64,000 nt of DNA, taken from positions 620,001 through 684,000 of the forward strand of contig CAXXJQ010000003.1 of the NCBI GenBank assembly GCA_963665045.2. The letters run 5' to 3'. The notes under the pieces were generated by a model, which saw nothing but the letters and a program-made list of their open reading frames with translations, did no database searches and was not told the DNA's origin. Origin of the DNA: JAFGRU01 sp016934985. Lineage in GTDB: Bacteria > Desulfobacterota > Desulfuromonadia > Desulfuromonadales > JAAYDE01. The first letter of the stretch is position 1. The number at the start of each line of letters is the position of its first letter. Positions 56,301-62,952 of this stretch are shown piece by piece. A program made the translations under genes and the position numbers.

Positions 56301-56732
56301 ATCGAAGAGCAGGCCTACCCGTTTGAGGAAAAAGCCATCCAGGTTCACGAAAGCAATCTCGAACTGATGACGCTCGGCATCTATAACGAGTGGGTGGATA
56401 AAAGCCTCAAAAAGCTGGCCCGTTTCATCCCGGCACGCTACGACAAACCGGAAGAAGAGAGTGGTGTAATGACCTCCCTCGAAAGCTTCAGTTACATACT
56501 GGCCGTACCTCAACCGGAAGTGGAAAAGGCTGCCGCCGAGACGCCCGCCAAAGAGGAAAAGGATAGCTCCGAGACCCAGCCTGACAGGGAAACGGATGGC
56601 GCGGAGCCCCGGGACGAGGAGGCCTCCGCGACGGCAGAGACAGCTGCAACTGTTGCGGACACGCCAGACCTGGCCAGGGAAACCGGCCAACCTGCCGCTC
56701 CTCCGGCCGCGACCGAACAGAGTGAGGATTGA
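53361..56732 (+). CDS. TPR lipoprotein with LysM domain (1123 aa)
   Basis: The lipobox is LLLAACSG (about residues 14-21). The body is a chain of TPR/HEAT-like helices (YQKLLDQYPLYERNDQVLYQ, YYTKRRYADAVETYEAFISR, LADLLLENRSFATAAVEYEK). A LysM peptidoglycan-binding domain sits at about 922-970 (HRVQPGDTLSAIARQYETS, ENNLNSSGIIAAGKKLKIPR). The tail is acidic and alanine/proline-rich. It would tether the machine to murein from the outer membrane. It is the largest TPR component of the operon and overlaps the previous gene by four bases. Confidence 0.88.
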   Translation: MRLFCCLVLVLPLLLAACSGIGRQGTIAQLRRQSIDIKEEKITGGLEKAMQSYERFLAETPSSAMAPEAIRRLADLKVEKEYGYVGDGVPAVKTTAALTAPEPAERKSLPLPQTQALPPVEQESEAGFEKRAASNLALPATPQPPADVIQGGDDLERAGPREAIVLYQKLLDQYPLYERNDQVLYQMSRAYEELGRIDEAMVVMDRLVREYPDSRYMDEVQFRRAEYFFTHRKFLDAEEAYKSIVDIGVSSSYYQLALYKMGWTFYKQELYEEAQHKFIALLDYKVSTGYDFEQTEDEIESKRIDDTFRVISLGFSYLGGAESVVEYFNSYGHRDYEDKLYENLGEYYYTKRRYADAVETYEAFISRNHFHRKSPLFHMRIVEINTAGGFPTLVIESKKSFAVNYGLKAEYWKYFEPSERPEVIAFLKTNLTDLAHHYHALYQNPKMTKEKTANFAEAQHWYRDFIASFPKEGETPAINYQLADLLLENRSFATAAVEYEKTAYAYETHEQSSKAGYAAVYSYRQHLETASEEEKRVVKKEIVRTSLKFADTFPQHEKAAIVLGAAADDLYVMADYEQSLAVGRKLLDQFPAADIDVKRSAWLVVAHSSYELKSYADAEAGYVRVLDLLPKNDESRSGLFNNLAASIYKQGEEARTAEDYGTAARHFLRVGVMAPTSDIRATAEYDGAAALIQLKEWGRAATVLIAFRTNFPGHELQPEVTTKIAYVYREDGKLALAAGEYERIETESDDPEIRRDALQVAADLYMEAEDKVNALKVYRRYVDYFPKPLDVHVETRHKIAEILKEQQKRNEYLKELKEIVSLDANAGDQRTDRIRYLAARAALELAEVGYIQFTEVRLVKPFQTNLSRKQKLMKQSTREFSRLIDYEVGEVTAAATFYLAEIYAHFSKALMESERPVLGFDIHRVQPGDTLSAIARQYETSVERIARENNLNSSGIIAAGKKLKIPRGLNPVELEEYELAIEEQAYPFEEKAIQVHESNLELMTLGIYNEWVDKSLKKLARFIPARYDKPEEESGVMTSLESFSYILAVPQPEVEKAAAETPAKEEKDSSETQPDRETDGAEPRDEEASATAETAATVADTPDLARETGQPAAPPAATEQSED

Positions 56733-56736
56733 GAAG

Positions 56737-57432
56737 ATGAAAAGCGTTAACAGGCTTGACTCGCAGCGCCTGATGAGTTGGCCGGGCGCTCTCCTGGTGA
56801 CTTTGGCCCTGGTATCCATGCTTTCGGGGTGTGTGGTCAGCCAGCAGAGAGCCTCGGAACCGAAAACGAAAACCATAACCCGTCAGCTTGCCGGGGATGT
56901 GACCGTGACCCGTTTCGAGGATGGGCGGCAGGGGTTCGTCATCAGCGAAGAGGTCGACATGCCGGGGGCACTGCAGCGGGATTTCGATACGGCCGTTTCT
57001 TTTCTCGAGGCAAAGGAGTACGGGCAGGCCATTCCCCTGCTGGAGAAGATTGTCGAAACTTCCCCAAAGGGGACGGCTCCCTATATCGATCTCGCCCTGG
57101 CTTACCGCAAGACCGGCAAACGGGAAGAAGCGGAACAGCATCTGAAAACGGCTTTGGAAATGGTTCCGGGGCATCCGGTGGCAGGCAACGAATACGGACT
57201 GCTGTTGCGTGAATCCGGACGCTTTGCCGAGGCGCGGCAGGTCTATGAGCAGATCCTGGAGACGTTTCCGGAGTACCTACCGGTGCGCAGAAACCTCGGG
57301 GTCCTGTGTGACCTTTATCTCAACGATGTGCAATGCGCTGTCCGGCAGTTTGAGCTCTACAGCCAGGCAAGGCCGCAGGATGAGCTGGTTAAAACCTGGC
57401 TTTCCGAGTTGCGTCTGCGGGCCGGACAGTGA
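56737..57432 (+). CDS. TPR lipoprotein (231 aa)
   Basis: ATG 56737 follows the previous stop by 4 bases, with GATTGAGAAG as ribosome site; the longer frame upstream overlaps the LysM gene. A signal peptide ends in the lipobox SMLSGCVV. Three or four TPRs cover about residues 75-225 (FLEAKEYGQAIPLLEKIVET, APYIDLALAYRKTGKREEAE, EYGLLLRESGRFAEARQVYE). A small TPR lipoprotein is also part of Glt-type complexes, fitting the context. Confidence 0.87.
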   Translation: MKSVNRLDSQRLMSWPGALLVTLALVSMLSGCVVSQQRASEPKTKTITRQLAGDVTVTRFEDGRQGFVISEEVDMPGALQRDFDTAVSFLEAKEYGQAIPLLEKIVETSPKGTAPYIDLALAYRKTGKREEAEQHLKTALEMVPGHPVAGNEYGLLLRESGRFAEARQVYEQILETFPEYLPVRRNLGVLCDLYLNDVQCAVRQFELYSQARPQDELVKTWLSELRLRAGQ

Positions 57433-57458
57433 GCGGATAGGGTTATTCAATTGGCCGG

Positions 57459-57691
57459 GGATGGCCTCGTGCCGCCCATTCCAAGGGCCGCATAGGGAAA
57501 GTTTTAAGTTTTAGGTGTAAGGTTTTAGGTCTTACTCCCCTTGTACCGTGGCCGGAGCGGAAGAAATATTTTGAGAAAAGACGGGTAGTTGAGCGATCTT
57601 TGCGAATTCTGACCGTCCTCAAAAGGTCTCTGGAGCGCAGGGGATCCGAAGGGCAAAGTGGCGTCCTTTCCATTGGCGACACGAGTCCTTG
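57459..57691 (-). repeat. Dispersed palindromic repeat, split copy E
   Basis: GATGGCCTCGTGCCGCCCAT (57460-57479) followed by TCCAAGGGCCGCATA matches the left arm of copy D. GTCCTTTCCATTGGCGACAC (57663-57682) followed by GAGTCC matches its right arm. About 165 bases of unrelated sequence, including short AGTTTTAGGT-type direct repeats, separate them. The element lies between the TPR lipoprotein and the motor genes. Confidence 0.7.
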
Positions 57692-57730
57692 TACTGAATA
57701 GTTTACAGAAAACAAAGATTGGGGATTTTC

Positions 57731-58069
57731 ATGAGGAATTTGCCTACAAAACTCAAAGCGATTTTCTGTCTGGCCGTGGTTCTGCTCTGGACGGCCACGG
57801 CCACGGCCACAGCTGCCCCGCCCGAAAGCAAGGGCAAGGGGCAGGGGGAAGGGCAGGCCAAAGAACTCTCCGGGATGTCCATCGTGGGCAACGATGAAGC
57901 ACCGAAATCGCTTTATATCGTTCCCTGGAAGAGTTCGGAAATAGGTATAGAAACCGGCCTCGATATGATGTTGGACAAAGGCGCGGTCCCCGTGGACCGA
58001 GAAGTATTTAAACGGCAGATCGACTTTTATGAAGTCAGTACAACAAACAGAACCAGGAGGATAAGGTAA
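57731..58069 (+). CDS. Small exported protein preceding the TolQ-like gene (112 aa)
   Basis: ATG 57731 is chosen over TTG 57719, with GGGG just before it. A signal peptide (about 1-30) is followed by a Gly/Lys-rich linker (PPESKGKGQGEGQAKELSG) and a conserved-looking core (PKSLYIVPWKSSEIGIETGL, DREVFKRQIDFYE). The stop overlaps the start of the TolQ-like gene (TAATG), so translation is coupled. I do not recognise the family, but its lock-step position suggests it is a dedicated component of the motor. Confidence 0.75.
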   Translation: MRNLPTKLKAIFCLAVVLLWTATATATAAPPESKGKGQGEGQAKELSGMSIVGNDEAPKSLYIVPWKSSEIGIETGLDMMLDKGAVPVDREVFKRQIDFYEVSTTNRTRRIR

Positions 58070-58722
58070 TGGGAGTCATTTATTCGGTAGTCGCATTTTT
58101 TCAAAAGGGTGGCATGTTCATGTATCCGATTTTGCTGGTCTTTGCGGTTGGTATATCAATCGCGGCCGAGCGTTGGTTCCAGTTGACCCGAACCCGCAGT
58201 CAGAACCGCAAAGTCTGGTCACAGGTGGAACCGGCGCTGGTCAAAGGCGAATTCGAAAAAGCACGGAACATGGTGGACAAGGACAAGTCCACCATTTCCC
58301 AGATGCTGTCCATGGGCCTGGCGCGCCAGGGGGCTGTCAGGCGGCGGGAGGATATCGAGATCGCCATGGAGGAGAGCATGATGGAGATCATCCCCCAGCT
58401 GGAGAAACGGACCCAGTACGTGGGGCTGTTGTCCAACATTGCCACCCTGCTTGGCCTGCTCGGTACCATTATGGGTCTGATCGAGGCGTTTACGGCAGTT
58501 GCCAACGCCAATCCGGCCGAAAAAGCCGACCTCCTTTCAGCCAGTATTTCGGTGGCCATGAATACCACGGCATTCGGTCTGATGGTGGCCATCCCCCTGC
58601 TCCTAATCCACGCCAAACTGACGTCGACCACCGGGCATATCGTCGACAGCCTGGAAATGGCCTCCGTCAAGGCCCTTAACAGTATTTCCAATTTCACTAA
58701 ACGCCAGAGCTCGACGGACTGA
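58069..58722 (+). CDS. MotA/TolQ/ExbB proton channel family protein
   Basis: A 217-residue inner-membrane protein with three predicted helices: about 15-35 (GGMFMYPILLVFAVGISIAA), about 120-145 (YVGLLSNIATLLGLLGTIMG) and about 160-190 (ISVAMNTTAFGLMVAIPLLL). GTIMGLIEAF and the final helix with small and polar residues match the TolQ/ExbB consensus that forms the proton path with TolR/ExbD. Context (AglR-like position ahead of two TolR-like genes) indicates an Agl/Glt-type motor rather than the Tol-Pal system. Confidence 0.93.
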   Translation: MGVIYSVVAFFQKGGMFMYPILLVFAVGISIAAERWFQLTRTRSQNRKVWSQVEPALVKGEFEKARNMVDKDKSTISQMLSMGLARQGAVRRREDIEIAMEESMMEIIPQLEKRTQYVGLLSNIATLLGLLGTIMGLIEAFTAVANANPAEKADLLSASISVAMNTTAFGLMVAIPLLLIHAKLTSTTGHIVDSLEMASVKALNSISNFTKRQSSTD

Positions 58723-58724
58723 TT

Positions 58725-59219
58725 ATGAGAAAAGTACTCAGTAGAAGACGCAGAGGTATTAAAGAAAACCCGGACCTGGATATCACCACGTTTCTAAATC
58801 TGATGGTGGTCCTTGTCCCGTTTTTGCTCATAAGCGCCGTATTTTCCAGGGTAACGATACTCGAATTGAGTGTTCCGACCGGTGCCGGCAATTCATCAAC
58901 AGGCGGTCCCGCTTTTACCATTGAGGTGGTCGTGCGCAATGCCGGACTGGAACTCTCCAACGGAGCTGCCGTGGTTGCCGCAATGCCTAAAAAGGATGAG
59001 GCCTACGACTTCGAACAATTGACCGAGATGCTCATGCGCCTGAAAAAGGATTACCCGGAAAAGACGGATGCCACCGTGCTTGTGGAACCGGATATTTCGT
59101 ACGAAACGCTTATCGAGGTTATGGACAGGGTGCGGGAAACCGAATTGAAGGAGGAGGGCAGCGAAGAGGTGGCCAGGCTCGAACTCTTCCCCCTGATATC
59201 CATAGGAGACGCGCCATGA
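58725..59219 (+). CDS. ExbD/TolR-like protein lacking the conserved transmembrane aspartate
   Basis: A 164-residue protein with a short basic cytoplasmic N-terminus, one transmembrane helix (about 21-43; TTFLNLMVVLVPFLLISAVF) and a periplasmic domain. Aligned to TolR (EINVVPYIDVMLVL), the sequence DLDITTFLNLMVVL has Asn25 where the protonatable Asp should be (codon AAT at 58797-58799), though D17 and D19 lie nearby. It may be a structural partner of the second copy. The two genes overlap by four bases. Confidence 0.85.
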   Translation: MRKVLSRRRRGIKENPDLDITTFLNLMVVLVPFLLISAVFSRVTILELSVPTGAGNSSTGGPAFTIEVVVRNAGLELSNGAAVVAAMPKKDEAYDFEQLTEMLMRLKKDYPEKTDATVLVEPDISYETLIEVMDRVRETELKEEGSEEVARLELFPLISIGDAP

Positions 59220-59710
59220 GAGCAAGCAGACGCATCAGACGCATGGAACGAAGCCGCAAAAAGGTCGTGGGGCTCAACCTGACTTCGCTGATGGATGTGT
59301 TTACCATTCTGGTGTTTTTCCTGTTGGCCAACTCATCTTCGAGTGAAGTACTGACGACGCCCAAACAGATAAAACTGCCGGATTCCATCGTCGAGACAAA
59401 ACCGCGTGAAACGGTGGTCATCCTGGTCAGTCCGGAGTCTGTCCTGATGCAGGGCGAAATCGTTATCGGCACTCCGGAGCTGTTGGCGTCCGAAAAACAG
59501 GGGGTTCCGGAGATCCGCGAGCGTTTGAAACTCTTGGAAAAAAACATTATCGGAGTTAGTACGAAAGCGATGGTCCAAAGCAAGGAAGTCACGGTGCTGG
59601 CGGATAAGACCATCCCCTTCCGGGTTTTGAAAAAGATAATGTCAACCTGTACGAGCGCCGGATACGGCAGGATTTCCCTGGCCGTCATCCAGAAGGCCTC
59701 GCAAACCTGA
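59216..59710 (+). CDS. ExbD/TolR-like protein with intact aspartate
   Basis: A 164-residue paralogue of the previous protein. The helix GLNLTSLMDVFTILVFFLL has aspartate at the position used for proton passage in TolR and ExbD. A periplasmic domain follows (IKLPDSIVETKPRETVVILV, VTVLADKTIPFRVLKKIMST), typical of ExbD. Together with the TolQ-like protein it would form the proton-conducting channel of the machine. Confidence 0.92.
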   Translation: MRASRRIRRMERSRKKVVGLNLTSLMDVFTILVFFLLANSSSSEVLTTPKQIKLPDSIVETKPRETVVILVSPESVLMQGEIVIGTPELLASEKQGVPEIRERLKLLEKNIIGVSTKAMVQSKEVTVLADKTIPFRVLKKIMSTCTSAGYGRISLAVIQKASQT

Positions 59711-59721
59711 TTGGAAATTCC

Positions 59722-61212
59722 GTGGAAACTTCAACATTATCTCAGGAATTGGGGTCTCTGAACGCGCGGGTCGAGCAAGTTCAGAACTTGATTGTGAAGC
59801 TGGACGGCGAATTGCGGGCTTTAGAGTCGGAGTATGAATCTTTTGCCATAGACAAGCAGCGGTTCGACGTTCTGGCAGAAGCCTGCGATGTGCTTGACCG
59901 ACTGGGAGCAGTCGGCGGCGACAGCCTGTTTTGGGGCAAGTCTGACGGTGAAGGCCACAAGAAGCGCTTGCGGGATCGCATCGCCGCTTTTGAGGAACAA
60001 ACCAGTGGAATCCGGAATCGCCAGGAAAATCTCCAGAAACAGATCGATGAGCAAAACGACGAACTCGATTTCCTTTTCGATGAAATTCGCCAGGCCCATG
60101 CCCGTGAAGAGCGGCGTCAGGATGAGTTTGTCATCGAAAGGGAAATGGCGCCGATCTTTTTCCGGCCGGTGCTCATGCCCTGGTCGCGGGAGCAGGAATC
60201 CGAGAAGCGGTTCCGGCGGGCTCTGCTGATTTCCCTGTTCTGGAGCATGGCCCTCAGTGTAATCGTTCACCTGGTGACCGTTCCTATTCCCGATCGCACG
60301 AAAACGGTAGTCGAGATTCCCGAGCGTCTGGCCATGCTGGTCAGGGAAGAACCGGTCATGCCGCCACCCCCGCCGGTAACTCAACCTGAAACGGTAGAGG
60401 AGCCGGTCGAGACCGAGACCCCGAAAACCGCCAAGCCTGAGAAAGCGGCTGAAAAGAAAAAAGCCGCCAAGAAAGCCAAGAGCAAAGCCAAGGCTCCATC
60501 TCGGGAACGCAAAGGCGGCGGTGGCATGAAGGGCGGGGGTGGAAAAGTCAGGAACGTCGGTGTGCTGGCGTTCAAGAGCAGCTTCTCCGATCTTATGGAC
60601 GAAGTTCCAGTTGCCAGACTTGGCAACGAAGCGCGGCTCAGAAAACCGGATTCTAAAATCCCCGGTCAGGCCCAAGCACGGCGTTCCCTTGTCGCCATGC
60701 AGGCCGAAGGAGGCGGCAGCCAGGGTATTGGCAACTTCGGGATGAGCCGCAATATCGGCACCGGCGGTAAGGGTGGTGGCGCCGGTTACGGCAAAGACGG
60801 TGCTACCGGGTACGGCAACGCCAGCCAGATTGCCGGACTGGGAACGGGAAAAGTGGAAAGTGCCATGGCCGGATTGGCCGAGGAAGCCGGACGTCCGTTG
60901 AGTGACGGTCTCGGCGCGGGCCGCACCGACGAAGAAATTCAGATCGTTTTCGACCGCTACAAGGCGGCCCTCTACCGGATTTACAACCGGGAGCTGCGCA
61001 AAAATCCGACCTTGCGCGGGAAGCTGCTGCTGAAACTGACCATCGAGCCGAGCGGGGTTGTTTCCATGTGTCGAATGGAATCAACGGATCTGGATTCGAA
61101 AGAATTGGTTAAAAAGATCGTCGACCGGGTCAAGCGCTTCCATTTCGGGGAAAAAGAAGGCGTCCCGGAGCTAACCATTCTTTATCCCATAGATTTTCTG
61201 CCGGCGGGATAG
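59722..61212 (+). CDS. TonB-like energy transducer with AgmX/PglI-type C-terminal domain
   Basis: A 496-residue protein starting at GTG 59722. A cytoplasmic coiled coil (about 1-130) is followed by one transmembrane helix (about 167-190; ALLISLFWSMALSVIVHLVT). A Pro-rich and Lys/Ala-rich periplasmic linker (PPPPPVTQPETVEEPVETET) leads to a Gly-rich span. The C-terminal domain (about 390-495) has VFDRYKAALYRIYNRELRKN, PTLRGKLLLKLTIEPSGVVS and FHFGEK, matching the AgmX/PglI (GltJ/GltG) TonB-like domain. The family's usual cysteine before the domain (CYE) is replaced by LYRIY. It would transmit motor energy across the periplasm. Confidence 0.88.
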   Translation: METSTLSQELGSLNARVEQVQNLIVKLDGELRALESEYESFAIDKQRFDVLAEACDVLDRLGAVGGDSLFWGKSDGEGHKKRLRDRIAAFEEQTSGIRNRQENLQKQIDEQNDELDFLFDEIRQAHAREERRQDEFVIEREMAPIFFRPVLMPWSREQESEKRFRRALLISLFWSMALSVIVHLVTVPIPDRTKTVVEIPERLAMLVREEPVMPPPPPVTQPETVEEPVETETPKTAKPEKAAEKKKAAKKAKSKAKAPSRERKGGGGMKGGGGKVRNVGVLAFKSSFSDLMDEVPVARLGNEARLRKPDSKIPGQAQARRSLVAMQAEGGGSQGIGNFGMSRNIGTGGKGGGAGYGKDGATGYGNASQIAGLGTGKVESAMAGLAEEAGRPLSDGLGAGRTDEEIQIVFDRYKAALYRIYNRELRKNPTLRGKLLLKLTIEPSGVVSMCRMESTDLDSKELVKKIVDRVKRFHFGEKEGVPELTILYPIDFLPAG

Positions 61213-61580
61213 ATATTTGGTAATGAGCTGAAAGGATTGAAGATATTGGGTGAACTCCAGGTAGCTGTATCAACCGTGACGATTTATTGACGGAGGATTG
61301 AACGTCAACCTGATTGGGTTGGATATCGGCAGGTTGTGAAAAATTCAAGCCCCGGACTTTTGAGCCCGGGGCTTTTTTTGACCGGTCTCTGGAAATGCGC
61401 CTGTTGGCCTGCTTACGGCTTTTGCAACCGGGGTCTAAAGCATTGAAAAAGATTAATTTTTTTGTTTTTGGAGAAATTTGGCAGGTTTCCTGAAACAGCC
61501 CTTTTCCAAAGACTTTTTCAATTATTCAGGCGAAAAAACCCGGCAAGACCAAGGGGCTCGCCACTGGAAAGGAAAGATCG
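61213..61580. other. 368-base gap containing the operon terminator and the ankyrin gene leader
   Basis: Apart from the terminator at 61347-61379 there is a leader with AT-rich tracts and a ribosome site (CTGGAAAGGAAAG) for ATG 61581. A GG-N10-GC coincidence near 61406-61420 is too poor to call a sigma-54 promoter. No gene is seen. Confidence 0.6.
61347..61379 (+). terminator. Intrinsic terminator closing the Glt-like operon
   Basis: AAGCCCCGG / CCGGGGCTT with a ten-base loop is followed by seven T. It lies about 135 bases after the last operon gene. Confidence 0.88.
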
Positions 61581-62504
61581 ATGGTGGTAAAAAGGACGAG
61601 TTATCTATTTTTGTTTCTATTTGTTTTGGCTTTGACCTTTCTCTGTTTCAATTCCGGAGTTGCAAACGCGCGCAATCAGTCCGATGAAGCGACCCTCTAC
61701 CTGAGGGTTCTATCTGAAAATCTGGAAGCCAGGTCCGTGGGGCAGGTTCAGGAACTGATCAAGGCCGGGGCGGATGTCAACGTTAAGAACAAGTTCGGTG
61801 TAACTCCCCTGCTGGTTGCGACCTATAGAGGTTATTCCGAAATTGTCAGGGTCCTGGTCGAGGCCGGAGTCGATGTCAATATCGCCAGCAATAAACATGG
61901 GGCAACTCCTTTGCTGGTCGCCGCGACCCAAGGCAACAGCCGGATTCTGAAAATTCTTCTTAAAGCCGGAGCTGACGTCAATATTCAGGATAAAACCAGT
62001 GGGGCTGCTCCGTTATGGGTTGCCTGCCGGCAGGGACATGAACAGGCGGCCAGGTTGCTCCTCAAAGCGGGGGCGGACGTCAATGCGCGGGAAAAGAAAC
62101 ATGGAGCCAGCGCTCTTCTGGTAAGTTCCATGAACGGTCATACGAAGATCGTCCAGTTGCTTCTCGATGCAGGAGCCAAGGTCAACTCTGTCAGTACGCA
62201 GCATGGTCTTACCCCTCTGCTGGTTGCTTCGACCAAAGGCAATGCCGAGATCGTCAGAATGCTTCTGAACGCCGGCGCCGATGTCAATGCTGCAGGTAAA
62301 AAAGACGGCGTCACCTCCCTTCTGGCAACGGTGACCCAGGGACATACCGAGGTTACCAGATTGCTGCTGGAAGCCGGGGCGAACGTCAACGTCAAGGCCA
62401 ACATGGAAGGAGTGGACTACACTCCGCTGATGGCGGCCAAAAAGCAGGGCAATGATCAGATGGTCAAAATGCTGGTTGAGTACGGCGCCAAAGATAGTGT
62501 TTAA
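61581..62504 (+). CDS. Exported ankyrin-repeat protein
   Basis: A 307-residue protein with a signal peptide (about 1-31, ending GVANAR). About seven ankyrin repeats follow from residue 50 to 300, spaced 33-35 residues, with recurring GADVN, TPLLVA and IVRxLLxAG motifs. Ankyrin repeats bind proteins; bacterial exported ones are often periplasmic. Nothing links it to the preceding operon, from which a terminator separates it. Confidence 0.9.
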   Translation: MVVKRTSYLFLFLFVLALTFLCFNSGVANARNQSDEATLYLRVLSENLEARSVGQVQELIKAGADVNVKNKFGVTPLLVATYRGYSEIVRVLVEAGVDVNIASNKHGATPLLVAATQGNSRILKILLKAGADVNIQDKTSGAAPLWVACRQGHEQAARLLLKAGADVNAREKKHGASALLVSSMNGHTKIVQLLLDAGAKVNSVSTQHGLTPLLVASTKGNAEIVRMLLNAGADVNAAGKKDGVTSLLATVTQGHTEVTRLLLEAGANVNVKANMEGVDYTPLMAAKKQGNDQMVKMLVEYGAKDSV

Positions 62505-62952
62505 AAAATATATGCATTATTAAAAAAGAAAAATTCTTTAGAAAAAGTCCTGTTTTTTTGCCAGTAACAGGTTGCAAACCGCCCGCTTTCCTTTTTTTGG
62601 AAAGCGGGCGGTTTTTTTTTGATGCACTTGACGATAGGGGGTTTGAATGATAGCAATTTAAAAGGAGCATGTTTTCTTGCTGATTAGATTACTCAGGCGA
62701 CGGCCGGGTCAGAGGTGCATTTTCAGGTTTATGTACCCTCTCAACGGTTTCGCGACAAGGCGTCATGAATAACCCGGGCTCATTCTTTTGGGAAAGTTCA
62801 AACGGGTATAAACATTCCGCTTTTTTGCTGAAGCATTTCGACATTATATCCAATCCATCAGTTTGAAATTATTAAAGTTTTGGCCCAGAGGCAAGACCTT
62901 TTCCGTGTTGGGTCCGAGATGCCGATTGCTCCGCTGCGGGAGCGGGGAGTTT
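62505..62952. other. 448-base gap with terminator and sensor leader
   Basis: The terminator at 62576-62620 takes up the first part. The remaining 330 bases carry no supported gene. A small hairpin GCTCC / GGAGC at 62928-62943 lies immediately before the ribosome site of the sensor gene and could mask it. Confidence 0.55.
62576..62620 (+). terminator. Intrinsic terminator after the ankyrin gene
   Basis: AAACCGCCCGCTTTCC / GGAAAGCGGGCGGTTT is a perfect 16-pair stem with a seven-T loop, followed by more T residues. Confidence 0.94.

Noticed and set aside
61406..61420. GG-N10-GC match resembling a sigma-54 promoter before the ankyrin gene
   Set aside because: The flanking bases do not match TGGCAC or TTGC; about one such spacing match is expected by chance in a gap of this size.
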